The notes under the pieces were generated by a model that did not search any database, was not told the DNA's origin, and saw only the letters and a list, made by a program, of their open reading frames with translations. Both the position numbers and the translations under genes were made by a program. Source: Modestobacter excelsi (GTDB taxonomy: Bacteria; Actinomycetota; Actinomycetes; Mycobacteriales; Geodermatophilaceae). Taken from it: 55,319 nt of DNA. Within the stretch, counting starts at the first letter, position 1. Every line of letters begins with the position of its first letter. Shown here piece after piece: positions 16,974-25,590 of this stretch. The DNA lies in the NCBI RefSeq assembly GCF_005930495.1, contig NZ_SJEX01000023.1, positions 1 to 55,319 on the forward strand. Direction: 5' to 3'.

Positions 16974-18800
16974 ATGTCGGGAACGGACCCGGGCCTGCGG
17001 TGGCGTCTCATCCGCTTCGCGATGCTCGGCGGCGACGTGATCTCGCTGCTGGCGGGCCTGGTCCTGGCGGTCAGCGCCCGGTACGAGGGCGAGCTCGGCC
17101 AGATCAACACCAGGGGTCTGGTCGTGGCGTTGGCGCTCACGGTCCTGCTCTTCCCCATCGCGTCGACCGCCCTGCGCCTGCACCAGGGCCGCTACCCGGT
17201 GGGCAGCGCCGACGAGCTCAAGAGCCTGGTGATCGCCGTCGGGATGACCTCCCTGACCGTGCTCGCCGTCGACGCCGCCAGCGGGACGCCGCGGCTGCTG
17301 CCCCTGAGCGTCCCGCCGATCGCCGCCGTCCTCTCGTTCGTGATCATGGCCGCCTTCCGGCTGGCGATCCGCAGCCAGCGCGAGGGCGCCGTCCGGCCAC
17401 GGACCGGGGAGCGGACGCTCGTCTTCGGTGCCGGGATCGCCGGCGAGCAGCTGATCCGCTCGATGCTCGGCGACCCCGACAGCCCCTACCTGCCGGTCGG
17501 TCTGCTCGACGACGACCCCACCAAGCGGCACCTGCGCATCCGGGGCGTCCGGATGATGGGCGGCCGCGAGCGCATGGCGGCCGCCGCCGCGGCGACCGGG
17601 GCTGAGGTCGTCGTCATCGCCCTTCCCTCGGCCGGCGGTGCGCTGGTCCGCGACCTGTCCCAACGGGCGACCGACGCCGGCCTCGCCGTCAAGGTGCTGC
17701 CCCGGATGTCGGAGTACTTCAACCGCCGGGTCGGCATCCGCGACGTCCGCGACATCGACGTCGCCGACCTGCTGGGCCGCCGGCAGATCGACACCGACGT
17801 CACCGAGATCGCCGACTACCTGCGCGGCAAGCGGGTCCTGGTCACCGGCGCCGGCGGGTCGATCGGCTCCGAGCTGTGCCGGCAGATCCAGCGTTTCGGC
17901 CCCGGCGAGCTGATGATGCTCGACCGCGACGAGTCGGCCCTGCACGCCCTGCAGCTGACGATGTTCGGCGAGGCGAGACTGCACGAGCCACAGGCCGTCC
18001 TCGCCGACATCCGCGACGGCGAGGCGCTCCTGCGGCTGTTCGGCGAACGTCGCCCGGAGGTGGTCTTCCACGCCGCCGCGCTCAAGCACGTCAACATGCT
18101 GGAGCAGTACCCCGACGAGGGCTGGAAGACCAACGTCCTGGGCACCCGCAACGTGCTCGCCGCCGCCACCGAGGTCGGGGTCACCCACTTCATCAACGTC
18201 TCGACCGACAAGGCCGCGAACCCGGTCAACGTCCTGGGGCACACCAAGCGGATGGCCGAGCAGCTCACCGCGGCCTACGCGCGGGGCGGTGGCGGTCGCT
18301 ACCTGTCGGTGCGGTTCGGCAACGTGCTCGGCAGCCGGGGCTCGGTGCTGGAGACCTTCGCCGCCCAGATCGCCCGGGGCGGCCCGGTGACCATCACCGA
18401 CCCGGAGGTGACCCGGTACTTCATGACCATCCCCGAGGCGGTCCAGCTGGTCATCCAGGCCGGCGCGATCGGCCGCGGCGGCGAGGCCCTGGTGCTCGAC
18501 ATGGGCGCGCCCGTGCGCATCGGCGACGTCGCCGCCCACCTGATCAGCCTCGAGGGCCGGCCGATCGAGATCCGGGTGACGGGTCTGCGGCCGGGTGAGA
18601 AGCTGCACGAGGAGTTGTTCGGCTCGGGCGAGCACGACAGCCGGCCGTTCCACTCGATGATCAGCCACGTGCCGGTGCCGGGGCTCGAGCCCGACGAGCT
18701 CGACCGTCTGGGGACCCGCTATCCCGCCGACACCGCCGGGACGACGCCACGCAACCACGTCGCCGTGCAGCCCCACCGCAACAGCGTGGTCCCGCTGTGA
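16974..18800 (+). CDS. CapD/WbpM/PglF-type nucleotide-sugar 4,6-dehydratase
   Basis: 608 residues. Four membrane helices (about 16-34, 48-67, 83-100, 112-131) are followed by a degenerate nucleotide-binding domain (VFGAGIAGEQL at 150-160). The catalytic short-chain dehydrogenase domain has GAGGSIGSE (292-300), FHAAALKHVNMLE (365-377), the Thr-Asp-Lys triad at 411-413 described for PglF-like enzymes, and GHTKRMAE (422-429) where classical enzymes have Tyr-x3-Lys. Expected reaction: UDP-GlcNAc to UDP-4-keto-6-deoxy-GlcNAc. The ATG at 16974 has GAGAGGAAG upstream; a GTG at 16869 that overlaps the previous stop (GTGA) is an alternative adding 35 residues. The next gene encodes the matching aminotransferase. 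Confidence 0.85.
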   Translation: MSGTDPGLRWRLIRFAMLGGDVISLLAGLVLAVSARYEGELGQINTRGLVVALALTVLLFPIASTALRLHQGRYPVGSADELKSLVIAVGMTSLTVLAVDAASGTPRLLPLSVPPIAAVLSFVIMAAFRLAIRSQREGAVRPRTGERTLVFGAGIAGEQLIRSMLGDPDSPYLPVGLLDDDPTKRHLRIRGVRMMGGRERMAAAAAATGAEVVVIALPSAGGALVRDLSQRATDAGLAVKVLPRMSEYFNRRVGIRDVRDIDVADLLGRRQIDTDVTEIADYLRGKRVLVTGAGGSIGSELCRQIQRFGPGELMMLDRDESALHALQLTMFGEARLHEPQAVLADIRDGEALLRLFGERRPEVVFHAAALKHVNMLEQYPDEGWKTNVLGTRNVLAAATEVGVTHFINVSTDKAANPVNVLGHTKRMAEQLTAAYARGGGGRYLSVRFGNVLGSRGSVLETFAAQIARGGPVTITDPEVTRYFMTIPEAVQLVIQAGAIGRGGEALVLDMGAPVRIGDVAAHLISLEGRPIEIRVTGLRPGEKLHEELFGSGEHDSRPFHSMISHVPVPGLEPDELDRLGTRYPADTAGTTPRNHVAVQPHRNSVVPL

Positions 18801-19954
18801 CGGCCGCACCTGTCCGGCGACGGGGCCGGATCCTGCTCTCCTCGCCCGACGTCGGCGGCCGTGAGCAGGAACTGGTCGCCGAGGCCATCGCGTCCGGCTG
18901 GATCGCGCCCCTGGGGCCCATGGTCGACGCCTTCGAGCAGCGCATCGCCGAGCGGTGCGGCCGCGCGCACGCGGTGGCTCTGTCGTCCGGCACGGCCGCC
19001 CTGCACCTCGCGCTGCTCGAGCTGGGCGCGCGCCCGGGCCGGGCCGTCATCGTCCCGACGATGACCTTCATCGCGACGGCGAACGCCGTCGTCTACACCG
19101 GAGCGGAGCCGGTGTTCGTCGACTGCGATCCGGAGACCGGCATCCTCTCCCCGGCGCTGCTGGAGGAGGCCCTGGCCGCACTCCAGGCGGAGGGGACGAC
19201 GGTGGCCGCCGTCGTCCCGGTCGACCTGCTGGGCCGCTGCGCCGACTACCCCGTGCTCGACGGGATCTGCGCCCGCTACGGCGTCCCGGTCGTCTCCGAC
19301 GCGGCTGAGGCGCTGGGTTCCAGCTGGCGCGGCCGGCCGGCCGGGTCGTCCGGCGTCATGGCTGCCCTGTCGTTCAACGGCAACAAGATCATGACCACGA
19401 GCGGCGGCGGGATGCTGCTGACCGACGATGCCGCGACGGCGCAGCGCATCCGCTACCTGAGCACGCAGGCCCGCCAGCCCGCGGTGCACTACGAGCACAC
19501 CGAGGTCGGTTACAACTACCGGCTGAGCAACGTGCTCGCGGCGCTGGGCCTCGCCCAGCTCGAGCGGCTCGACGAGATGATCGGCCGACGCCGCGCCCTG
19601 CGCGAGCACTACGCCGCGCTGGTCGACGGCGTCCCCGGGGTGCGGGTGTTCCAACGGGAGGGCGACGCGGGCGACAACTGCTGGCTGACCGCGCTGCTGG
19701 TGGACCCCGCCGAGGCCGGCTGGTCGGTCGACGACCTGCGCGGGGCGCTCGACCTGGCCGACATCGAGTCCCGGCCGCTGTGGAACCCGATGCACCGTCA
19801 GCCGGTGTTCACCGGCGCCCGCGGGCACCTCGACGGCTCGGCCGACCGGCTCTTCGCCACCGGGCTCACCCTGCCCAGCGGCTCGTCGCTGAGCGCCGAC
19901 CAGGTCGACGACGTCCTGGAGACGATGGGGGCCTTCCTGGAGCAGCGGCGGTGA
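18797..19954 (+). CDS. DegT/DnrJ/EryC1/StrS aminotransferase, PglE-like
   Basis: 385 residues, PLP-dependent fold type I. SSGTAALHL (63-71) binds the phosphate, Asp168 in VVSDAAEALGS pairs with the pyridine nitrogen, and Lys197 in LSFNGNKIMTTSGGG should form the internal aldimine. The expected job is transfer of an amino group to the 4-keto sugar made by the preceding dehydratase, giving a UDP-4-amino-4,6-dideoxy sugar. The GTG start overlaps the dehydratase stop and the stop overlaps the next GTG (both GTGA). Family members vary in position of amination, so the 4-amino product is inferred from the neighbours. Confidence 0.85.
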   Translation: MTAAPVRRRGRILLSSPDVGGREQELVAEAIASGWIAPLGPMVDAFEQRIAERCGRAHAVALSSGTAALHLALLELGARPGRAVIVPTMTFIATANAVVYTGAEPVFVDCDPETGILSPALLEEALAALQAEGTTVAAVVPVDLLGRCADYPVLDGICARYGVPVVSDAAEALGSSWRGRPAGSSGVMAALSFNGNKIMTTSGGGMLLTDDAATAQRIRYLSTQARQPAVHYEHTEVGYNYRLSNVLAALGLAQLERLDEMIGRRRALREHYAALVDGVPGVRVFQREGDAGDNCWLTALLVDPAEAGWSVDDLRGALDLADIESRPLWNPMHRQPVFTGARGHLDGSADRLFATGLTLPSGSSLSADQVDDVLETMGAFLEQRR

Positions 19955-20577
19955 GACGGCCGTCCTACCTCCCGGTCAAGCGGGCCATCGACGTCGCGGC
20001 CTCCGGCGTCGGGCTGGTGGTCACTGCCCCGGTGATGGCCGCGGTGGCCATCGCGGTGCGGCGGGACCTCGGCTCGCCGGTGCTGTTCCGCCAGCAGCGG
20101 CCCGGCCGTGACGGGCGGCCGTTCGAGCTGGTCAAGTTCAGGACGATGCGCACCCTCGGGCCGGCCGACTCGGTGGCCAGCGACGGCGAGCGCCTCACGC
20201 CCTTCGGGAGGTGGCTGCGCAGCACCAGCCTCGACGAGCTGCCGACGCTGTGGAACGTGCTGCGTGGTGACATGAGCCTGGTGGGCCCGCGGCCGCTGCT
20301 CATGGAGTACCTGGACCGCTACACGCCCGAGCAGGCCCGGCGGCACGAGGTGCGGCCCGGGGTGACCGGGCTGGCTCAGGTCCGCGGCCGCAACCTGCTG
20401 GACTGGGACCAGAAGTTCGCCGCCGACGTCGAGTACGTCGACCGGCTCGGCCCCCGGTTGGACCTCCAGGTGCTGGTCGCGACGCTGCGGACGGTGCTGC
20501 GGCGGGAGGGCATCTCCGCGACCGACGCCCCGACCATGCACCTGTTCACCGGCAGCCGACGGGACGACGTCGCCTGA
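19951..20577 (+). CDS. PglC-like initiating phosphoglycosyl transferase
   Basis: 208 residues, close to the size of the minimal monotopic enzyme PglC. A hydrophobic re-entrant helix lies at about 11-36, then RPGRDGRPFELVKFRTM (50-66), TPFGRWLRSTSLDELP (83-98) containing the catalytic Asp-Glu pair, MSLVGPRPLL (108-117) and RPGVTGLAQVRGR (135-147). It should transfer a phospho-sugar, plausibly the N-acetylated product of the preceding genes, from UDP to undecaprenyl phosphate in the inner leaflet. GTG start at 19951 overlaps the aminotransferase stop (GTGA). Last gene of this operon. Confidence 0.85.
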   Translation: MRRPSYLPVKRAIDVAASGVGLVVTAPVMAAVAIAVRRDLGSPVLFRQQRPGRDGRPFELVKFRTMRTLGPADSVASDGERLTPFGRWLRSTSLDELPTLWNVLRGDMSLVGPRPLLMEYLDRYTPEQARRHEVRPGVTGLAQVRGRNLLDWDQKFAADVEYVDRLGPRLDLQVLVATLRTVLRREGISATDAPTMHLFTGSRRDDVA

Positions 20578-20599
20578 CCCCCGCCGCTCGCGGACGGGC

Positions 20600-20629
20600 C
20601 GGGCCCCACACCGGACGGTGGGGGCCCGA
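20600..20629. terminator. Probable bidirectional terminator
   Basis: CGGGCCCCAC and GTGGGGGCCCG form a stem (one bulged G) around a short loop in the 56-base gap between convergent genes. The position fits a terminator serving both strands. There is no strong U-tract, as is common in high-GC actinobacteria. Confidence 0.5.
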
Positions 20630-20633
20630 CCCG

Positions 20634-22247
20634 TCACTGCGGTGAGGTGGCCGGCGCCGCGGCCGCCAGCGCGGCGGCGAGGCTGCGGCCGAGCGCGGAG
20701 CCGAAGGAGCTGATCCGGCCGCAGTGCTCCATGTGCCAGACCGGCGAACCGTGGACGACGTTGCCCGCGAGCAGCGGGCCCATCACGTGCAGCCGCGGTG
20801 CCGCGGCCAGCGTCGTGTCCACGGCGATGCCGCCGCCGTACGGGGTCGGCCGGACGACGCCGCGCTCGATGAGCCCGGCGACGAGCGAGGGCGAGGTGTC
20901 GCGCAGGTACCGGGTGGGGCCGCCGCAGTTGAGGACCACGTCGGCGGGCCGGTCGAGCTCACCGGGCACGCCGCCGTGCGTGTACCGGACCCGCACCCCC
21001 CGCCCGCCGTCCGGGTCGACGCCGGTGAGGCTGCCGGCCACGGTGGCCAGCCGCCCCTCGGCGGTCAGGTCGTCGACCACCTCGGTGTACTCCCAGCCGG
21101 CGCGCCGCTGGTGCCGGCCGAGCTCGACACCCCAGTGCCCCGCGAACTCCAGGGTCTGCTCAGCCGACAGCTGAGGCAGCACCGCGGACACCCCCTCGGA
21201 GATCGGGCGCAGGGTGTCGGCCACCGTCAGCCCGGCGGCCCGGCCCCGCTCGAGGTCGGCGAGGGCGGCGGTGTAGACCTCGACGGCCGTGACCTCAGCG
21301 GAGTCCCGGAGCTCGCGCAGGCGCTCGGCCACGAAGCCGGGCCGGGGGGCGGTCAGCAGCTCGGGCAGCACGCCGCCCGGCGACACCACCGTGAAGACGG
21401 TGCCCTTCTCGGCGACGACGGGCAGGTCGTTGATCTGGTAGAGCATGTCCATCGTGCCGGCGTTGCCACCGATGAGGACGACGTGCGGCGGCCCGGCGTC
21501 AGCGGGGCGGCGCTCGAACGCCGCCCGGATGCGCTCCAGCGCCTCCCCCATGCCGTCGAAGGGGTTGTCGACGAGCACGGCGTCGTGCGGCTCCCCGTCG
21601 ACGTCCAGGCGGGGCATCACCGGCGAGGACCCGGTCGCCAGCACGACGTGGCGGGCGTGCAGCGTGGTCTCCCGGCCGGTGACGAGGAGCACCGGTCCGA
21701 CGGGGTCCACGGCGAGGACCTCGTCCCGCACCACGTCGACGGTGGCGATGCCGGCATCGGCGGAGAGCTCGATCGCCGCACGGACCCGCTGGGTGAGGTG
21801 GACGCCGAAGACGTAGCGGGGCAGGAACAGGTCGTCGAACTCGTCGCGGGCGACCGCCTCGCGGTGGCGCGCCCACCACCGCGTCGACACCGGCCCGCCG
21901 GCAGCCAGGAACTCGTCGAGGACCCAGGACTTGTGCACGGACAGCCACTCGGTGAACAGCTGCAGCTCGCCGGGCGGCAGGAAGTCCCGCAGCGGGGTGA
22001 TGAGCAGCGAGGTGCGCCCGGTGCGGCTGCCGTAGGCGATGCCCGGGAACGGGTCGGACGCCCGCTCCACGACGGCGATCCGCAGCGGCTGCGCCGGCGG
22101 CGGGTCACCGGCCAGTGCCGTGAGCAGCGAGATGAGGACGTAGGACGTGGAGGCCCCTGCGCCGACGAAGACGAGGTCGTGCGTCGCCTCACCCCCGTCG
22201 CCGGGGGGCGCCGCGGTCGGCCGATCGTGCTGGTCGATGGTGGTCAT
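20634..22247 (-). CDS. FAD/NAD(P)-binding protein (NAD_binding_9 type), unknown role
   Basis: 537 residues. The first dinucleotide site is FVGAGASTSYVL (27-38), followed by VVERASDPFPGIAYG (59-73), ATGSSPVMPRL (204-214) and a second site VVLIGGNAGTMDMLYQI (256-272). This arrangement is seen in the NAD_binding_9 / YdhS-like group, whose substrates are largely unknown. Its ATG at 22247 overlaps the stop of the PglD-like gene (ATGA), so the two are translationally coupled. That pairing suggests action on an amino- or acetamido-sugar or on a related amine, but this is inference. The frame stays open upstream to 22412 only as a shadow of the PglD-like gene. Confidence 0.7.
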   Translation of the reverse strand: MTTIDQHDRPTAAPPGDGGEATHDLVFVGAGASTSYVLISLLTALAGDPPPAQPLRIAVVERASDPFPGIAYGSRTGRTSLLITPLRDFLPPGELQLFTEWLSVHKSWVLDEFLAAGGPVSTRWWARHREAVARDEFDDLFLPRYVFGVHLTQRVRAAIELSADAGIATVDVVRDEVLAVDPVGPVLLVTGRETTLHARHVVLATGSSPVMPRLDVDGEPHDAVLVDNPFDGMGEALERIRAAFERRPADAGPPHVVLIGGNAGTMDMLYQINDLPVVAEKGTVFTVVSPGGVLPELLTAPRPGFVAERLRELRDSAEVTAVEVYTAALADLERGRAAGLTVADTLRPISEGVSAVLPQLSAEQTLEFAGHWGVELGRHQRRAGWEYTEVVDDLTAEGRLATVAGSLTGVDPDGGRGVRVRYTHGGVPGELDRPADVVLNCGGPTRYLRDTSPSLVAGLIERGVVRPTPYGGGIAVDTTLAAAPRLHVMGPLLAGNVVHGSPVWHMEHCGRISSFGSALGRSLAAALAAAAPATSPQ

Positions 22248-22951
22248 GGCACCCGGAGTCCCGCCTGCTGCCGGCCGCCGGAGCTGACGAAGACCGGGTC
22301 CGGCGGCACCTCCCCGTCCCGGTCCGGGAGGATCCGCGCCGGGTTGCCGACAGCGGTGACGTGGTCGGGGATGTCTGCGATGACCACCGTGCCCGCGCCG
22401 ATCTTGCACCACCGACCGATCGTGACCTTGGGGATGACGACCGCGCCGACGCCGACGTGCGTGCCCTCACCGACGGTCACGTGGCCGCTCAGCGCCACCT
22501 GCGGGCTGATGTGGGCGTAGTCGCCGATGTCGCAGTCGTGGTCGACGCTGGCCCCGGTGTTGATGAGGACGTGCCGGCCGATGCGGGCGTTGGGCTGCAC
22601 CATCGCGCCGGCGAGGACCACGGTCCCCTCCCCGATCCTGGCCGACGGCGCCACGATCGCCGTCGGGTGGACTGCCTGCCCGAAGTGGGCGTCGAGGACC
22701 TGCGCGAGCTCGGCGCGCTCGCCGTTGATGCCGACCGCCAGCACGAGCGGCACGTCCAGCGGCGGGAAGTCGTCGGGCCCGACGACCCGGATGCCCGGGG
22801 ACACGTCCTGGCTGGCGGGGTGCTGGTTCGCAGGGCTGTCGTTGTACATCCGCCGGACGCGGATGCCGCGCTCCCGGAGCACGTCGACCACGACCTGGGC
22901 GTGGCCACCGGCGCCGTAGACGTCGTAGACCGGCCTCTCGCCGAAGGTCAC
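22244..22951 (-). CDS. PglD/NeuD-family sugar O/N-acetyltransferase
   Basis: 235 residues. The N-terminal Rossmann-like part has VYGAGGHAQVVVDVL (11-25), which binds the UDP moiety in PglD. From about residue 100 a left-handed beta-helix of hexapeptide repeats follows (IGEGTVVLAG, IGRHVLINTG and others). His138 in GASVDHDCDIG corresponds to the catalytic His of PglD, and ISPQVALSG matches the next conserved turn. Expected reaction: acetyl-CoA-dependent N-acetylation of a UDP-4-amino sugar, completing a diacetamido sugar with the + strand PglF/PglE-like pair. The first gene of a two-gene minus-strand unit, with about 200 bases of upstream noncoding sequence. Confidence 0.8.
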   Translation of the reverse strand: MTFGERPVYDVYGAGGHAQVVVDVLRERGIRVRRMYNDSPANQHPASQDVSPGIRVVGPDDFPPLDVPLVLAVGINGERAELAQVLDAHFGQAVHPTAIVAPSARIGEGTVVLAGAMVQPNARIGRHVLINTGASVDHDCDIGDYAHISPQVALSGHVTVGEGTHVGVGAVVIPKVTIGRWCKIGAGTVVIADIPDHVTAVGNPARILPDRDGEVPPDPVFVSSGGRQQAGLRVP

Positions 22952-23149
22952 GCGGCCTCCTCGTCTCGTTCTCCCCGTTGCCCGCCCGCACCGCGCTGTG
23001 CACCGGGTGAGCGGGCGGAGCGTATGCGGCCCGGAGGGCTCCCGGGGACTCTGTTGCGCGCTGGGAGGGTGAAATCCGTACCGAAGAGTCCGCGTTCACC
23101 CGACCAGGCAGGCACGGCGCCCGTGTCCTCACTCCTCGTACGCCTGACG

Positions 23150-23728
23150 TCACGCAACGGGTTCACCGGCGATGACGGTGCGACGGTTCGCCAGCCGCTC
23201 GGACGACCAGGAGGCAGCTCCGCCGACGCCCGCGCCCAGCGCCCAGCCGGCGAGCACGTCGGTGACCCAGTGGGCGCCGAGGTAGGTCATGCTCACTCCC
23301 ACGGCCAGCGTGCCGATCGTCAGCACCCCCGCGACCAGGCGTCCGACCCGGTCCGCCCGGCGCAGGCCCCACAAGACCAGCGGAACGGCGGCGCCGGCGG
23401 TCAGCGCGGCGATCGACGAGGGGAACGCGGCGCCGTCGGTGGGCACCAGCGCGAGGTCGGCGGGAGGGCGCGGCCGGCCGATGACCTCCTTGAGCCACTC
23501 GGCCAGCCCGGTGGCGACGAACGAGGAGACCATCGCCGCCGCCACCGCCCACCAGGCCCGGCAGGCCCACGCGAACACCAGGGCTGCGAGCCCGGCCAGG
23601 ACGTACGTGGCCGCGGGCTGGCCGGCGTCCATGAGCCCTCGGGTGGCGGCGTCGGCCCAGCCGGTGCGGTGTCGCTCGATGGCCTCGAGCACCGCCAGGT
23701 CGAAGGACATGCCCTGAGTATCGATCAT
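23150..23728 (-). CDS. PAP2-superfamily membrane protein, catalytic motifs altered
   Basis: 192 residues with about five membrane segments. Motif 1 is intact (Lys80 with RP at 87-88, within KEVIGRPRP). Motif 2, normally PSGH, reads PSSI (103-106), so the catalytic acid His is missing. Motif 3, normally SRxxxGxHxxxD, reads SMTYLGAHWVTD (146-157), so Arg is replaced by Met though the nucleophile His is kept. Family members are lipid phosphatases, including undecaprenyl pyrophosphatases. This one is probably inactive or binds phosphate lipids only. Starts at 23728 or 23710 are possible; a TCAGGG precedes the second. Confidence 0.65.
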   Translation of the reverse strand: MIDTQGMSFDLAVLEAIERHRTGWADAATRGLMDAGQPAATYVLAGLAALVFAWACRAWWAVAAAMVSSFVATGLAEWLKEVIGRPRPPADLALVPTDGAAFPSSIAALTAGAAVPLVLWGLRRADRVGRLVAGVLTIGTLAVGVSMTYLGAHWVTDVLAGWALGAGVGGAASWSSERLANRRTVIAGEPVA

Positions 23729-23846
23729 GCCGAGCACGTGCGTGATCCCCGGCCCAGCCGCACTGGCGAGCCGTTGATGCCCCGTCGGGGTGTGGACGGC
23801 GGTGCGCACGCCCTCCGGGACTGCCGATCCACCTACCGTGGAGGAC

Positions 23847-24713
23847 GTGACCTGCGCCGCAGCGTTCTTCGACCTCGACAAGACGGTCATCGCGAAGTCC
23901 AGCACGCTGGCCTTCGGGCGCCCGTTCTTCCAGGGCGGGCTGATCAACCGCCGGGCCGTCCTGAAGGGCGCCTACGCGCAGTTCGTGTTCTCCCTGGCCG
24001 GCGCGGACGCCGACCAGATGGAGCGGATGCGCAGCCAGATCACCGCCATGACGACGGGGTGGGACGTCGCGGTGGTCCACGACATCGTGCGGGAGACCCT
24101 GCACGAGGTCGTCGACCCGCTCGTCTACGCCGAGGCCGCCGACCTGATCGAGGAGCACCGCGCGGCCGGCCGGGAGGTCGTCATCGTCTCCAGCAGCGGT
24201 GCCGAGATGGTCGGGCCGATCGGGGAGATGCTCGGCGTGGACCGGGTCGTCGCCACCCGGATGGTCACCGTCGACGGCCGGTACACCGGCGAGGTCGAGT
24301 TCTACGCCTACGGGGCCAACAAGGCCGCGGCGATGCGCGAGGTCGCCGCCGAGGAGGGCTGGGACCTCGCCGACTGCTGGGCGTACAGCGACTCGGTCAC
24401 CGACCTGCCGATGCTCGAGGCGGTCGGTCACCCGACCGCGGTCAACCCCGACCGCGGCCTGCGCAGGACGGCCGCCGAGCGCGGCTGGCCGGTGCTGCAG
24501 TTCACCCGTCCGGTGCGGCTGCGGTCCCGGTTCTCCGGCGGTCGCGCGCCCGCGGTGACCGGCGCGGCCGTGGGCGTCGGTGCCGCGGTGGCCGGGCTGG
24601 CCTGGTACGCCCGACGCCGTGCCCTCCGGGCGCTGCCCGCGCTGCCGCACGTCCTGCCGCTCGCCGACCCCGTCACCTCGTCGGCGACCCGCCGGCGTCG
24701 CCGCGGCGCCTGA
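23847..24713 (+). CDS. HAD-IB family hydrolase (SerB-like phosphatase)
   Basis: 288 residues. Motif I is FFDLDKTV with the nucleophile Asp9 and Asp11, motif II is VIVSSSGAEM, and motif III is AYSDSVTDLPML. The cap between them is helical, as in the IB subclass. A hydrophobic segment near residues 235-252 (VTGAAVGVGAAVAGLAWYARR) suggests membrane association of the C-terminus, followed by an Arg-rich tail. The GTG at 23847 is used; GGAGG lies only two bases upstream, so the in-frame GTG at 23838 remains possible. The substrate is unknown. The pair with the convergent gene downstream recalls Rv3661/Rv3662c of Mycobacterium tuberculosis, by my recollection of gene order. Confidence 0.8.
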   Translation: MTCAAAFFDLDKTVIAKSSTLAFGRPFFQGGLINRRAVLKGAYAQFVFSLAGADADQMERMRSQITAMTTGWDVAVVHDIVRETLHEVVDPLVYAEAADLIEEHRAAGREVVIVSSSGAEMVGPIGEMLGVDRVVATRMVTVDGRYTGEVEFYAYGANKAAAMREVAAEEGWDLADCWAYSDSVTDLPMLEAVGHPTAVNPDRGLRRTAAERGWPVLQFTRPVRLRSRFSGGRAPAVTGAAVGVGAAVAGLAWYARRRALRALPALPHVLPLADPVTSSATRRRRRGA

Positions 24714-24716
24714 GCC

Positions 24717-25514
24717 TCAGCCGCGGAGCAGCGCCTCGCAGATCGCCAGGCCCTCGGCCGCGCCGAGCTCGGTGCCCCGGGCGCAGTGCACGAGCCAGCC
24801 GGCCACACCGGCCGGCTCACCGGAGCGGTACCCGGCCAGCGCCTCCGCGTAGGCGCCGCGGCCCAGCTCGGCGAGGCCCACCTCGGGCACCGAGACCGCC
24901 TTCGGGTCCAGGCCGCGGGTGATGCCCACGAGCCGGCCGGCGGCCCGGGCGACCACGCCGTCCTGCGTGCCGAACGGCGCCAGCGCCGCGAGCTCGCCGT
25001 GGACGACGCCGGCGACCACCACCGCCGGGACGGTGGTCGCGCCGGTGATGACGCTGAGCAGCCCGGCCAGCCGCGGCCCGGCGTTCCCCGAGGGCCGGCC
25101 GAGGTCGGCCGGGGCGGCGAGCCCGGTGGCGGCCAGCACGTGCAGCCGGGCGAGCACCTGGCCCGGCGCGCGGTCCCAGGTCTCCACCATCGAGCCCAGC
25201 CCTCCGGAGACCCGCAGCGCGCCCTGCACCACCGGGTCGTCGACCTCGCCCGCCCGGAGCGCTGCCAGCGGCAGGTCCACGCCCTCGAGCGCGGCCGAGG
25301 CCCGCGCTCCCCGCAGCGCCGACTCCGCACTGACCCCGGCGGACTCCCGGCGCAGCACCTTGTGGCCGAGCAACCGGTCGACCGCCGTGCGGGCGGCCTC
25401 GGCGGCCTCGGGGACCCCGGGCAGGCCCAGCAGGCCGGCCAGCGGGTCGGGGCCGGTCGGACGGGCGGCGGGCCGGGAGACCCGGCCGGCGCCGGGGCGG
25501 AGCGGGATGGTCAC
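24717..25514 (-). CDS. Conserved actinobacterial protein of unknown function (Rv3662c-like)
   Basis: 265 residues, rich in Ala, Leu and Gly and mainly helical. Recognisable stretches include RTAVDRLLGHKVLRRES, a central RVSGGLGSMVETWDRAPGQV and GYRSGEPAGVAGWLVHCARG near the C-terminus. There is no signal peptide or membrane helix. I do not recognise a catalytic motif. The GTG at 25514 is chosen because the frame upstream is Arg/Cys-rich and shadow-like. It ends three bases after the HAD-IB gene on the opposite strand; this convergent pair appears conserved in actinobacteria (recollection). Confidence 0.65.
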   Translation of the reverse strand: MTIPLRPGAGRVSRPAARPTGPDPLAGLLGLPGVPEAAEAARTAVDRLLGHKVLRRESAGVSAESALRGARASAALEGVDLPLAALRAGEVDDPVVQGALRVSGGLGSMVETWDRAPGQVLARLHVLAATGLAAPADLGRPSGNAGPRLAGLLSVITGATTVPAVVVAGVVHGELAALAPFGTQDGVVARAAGRLVGITRGLDPKAVSVPEVGLAELGRGAYAEALAGYRSGEPAGVAGWLVHCARGTELGAAEGLAICEALLRG

Positions 25515-25590
25515 GGCTGCGACGGTACGAGCCGCGTGGCGCCGGACCACCGCCGCCCCGGAACCGTCCGCCGCATAGGCTCCCCCGACG

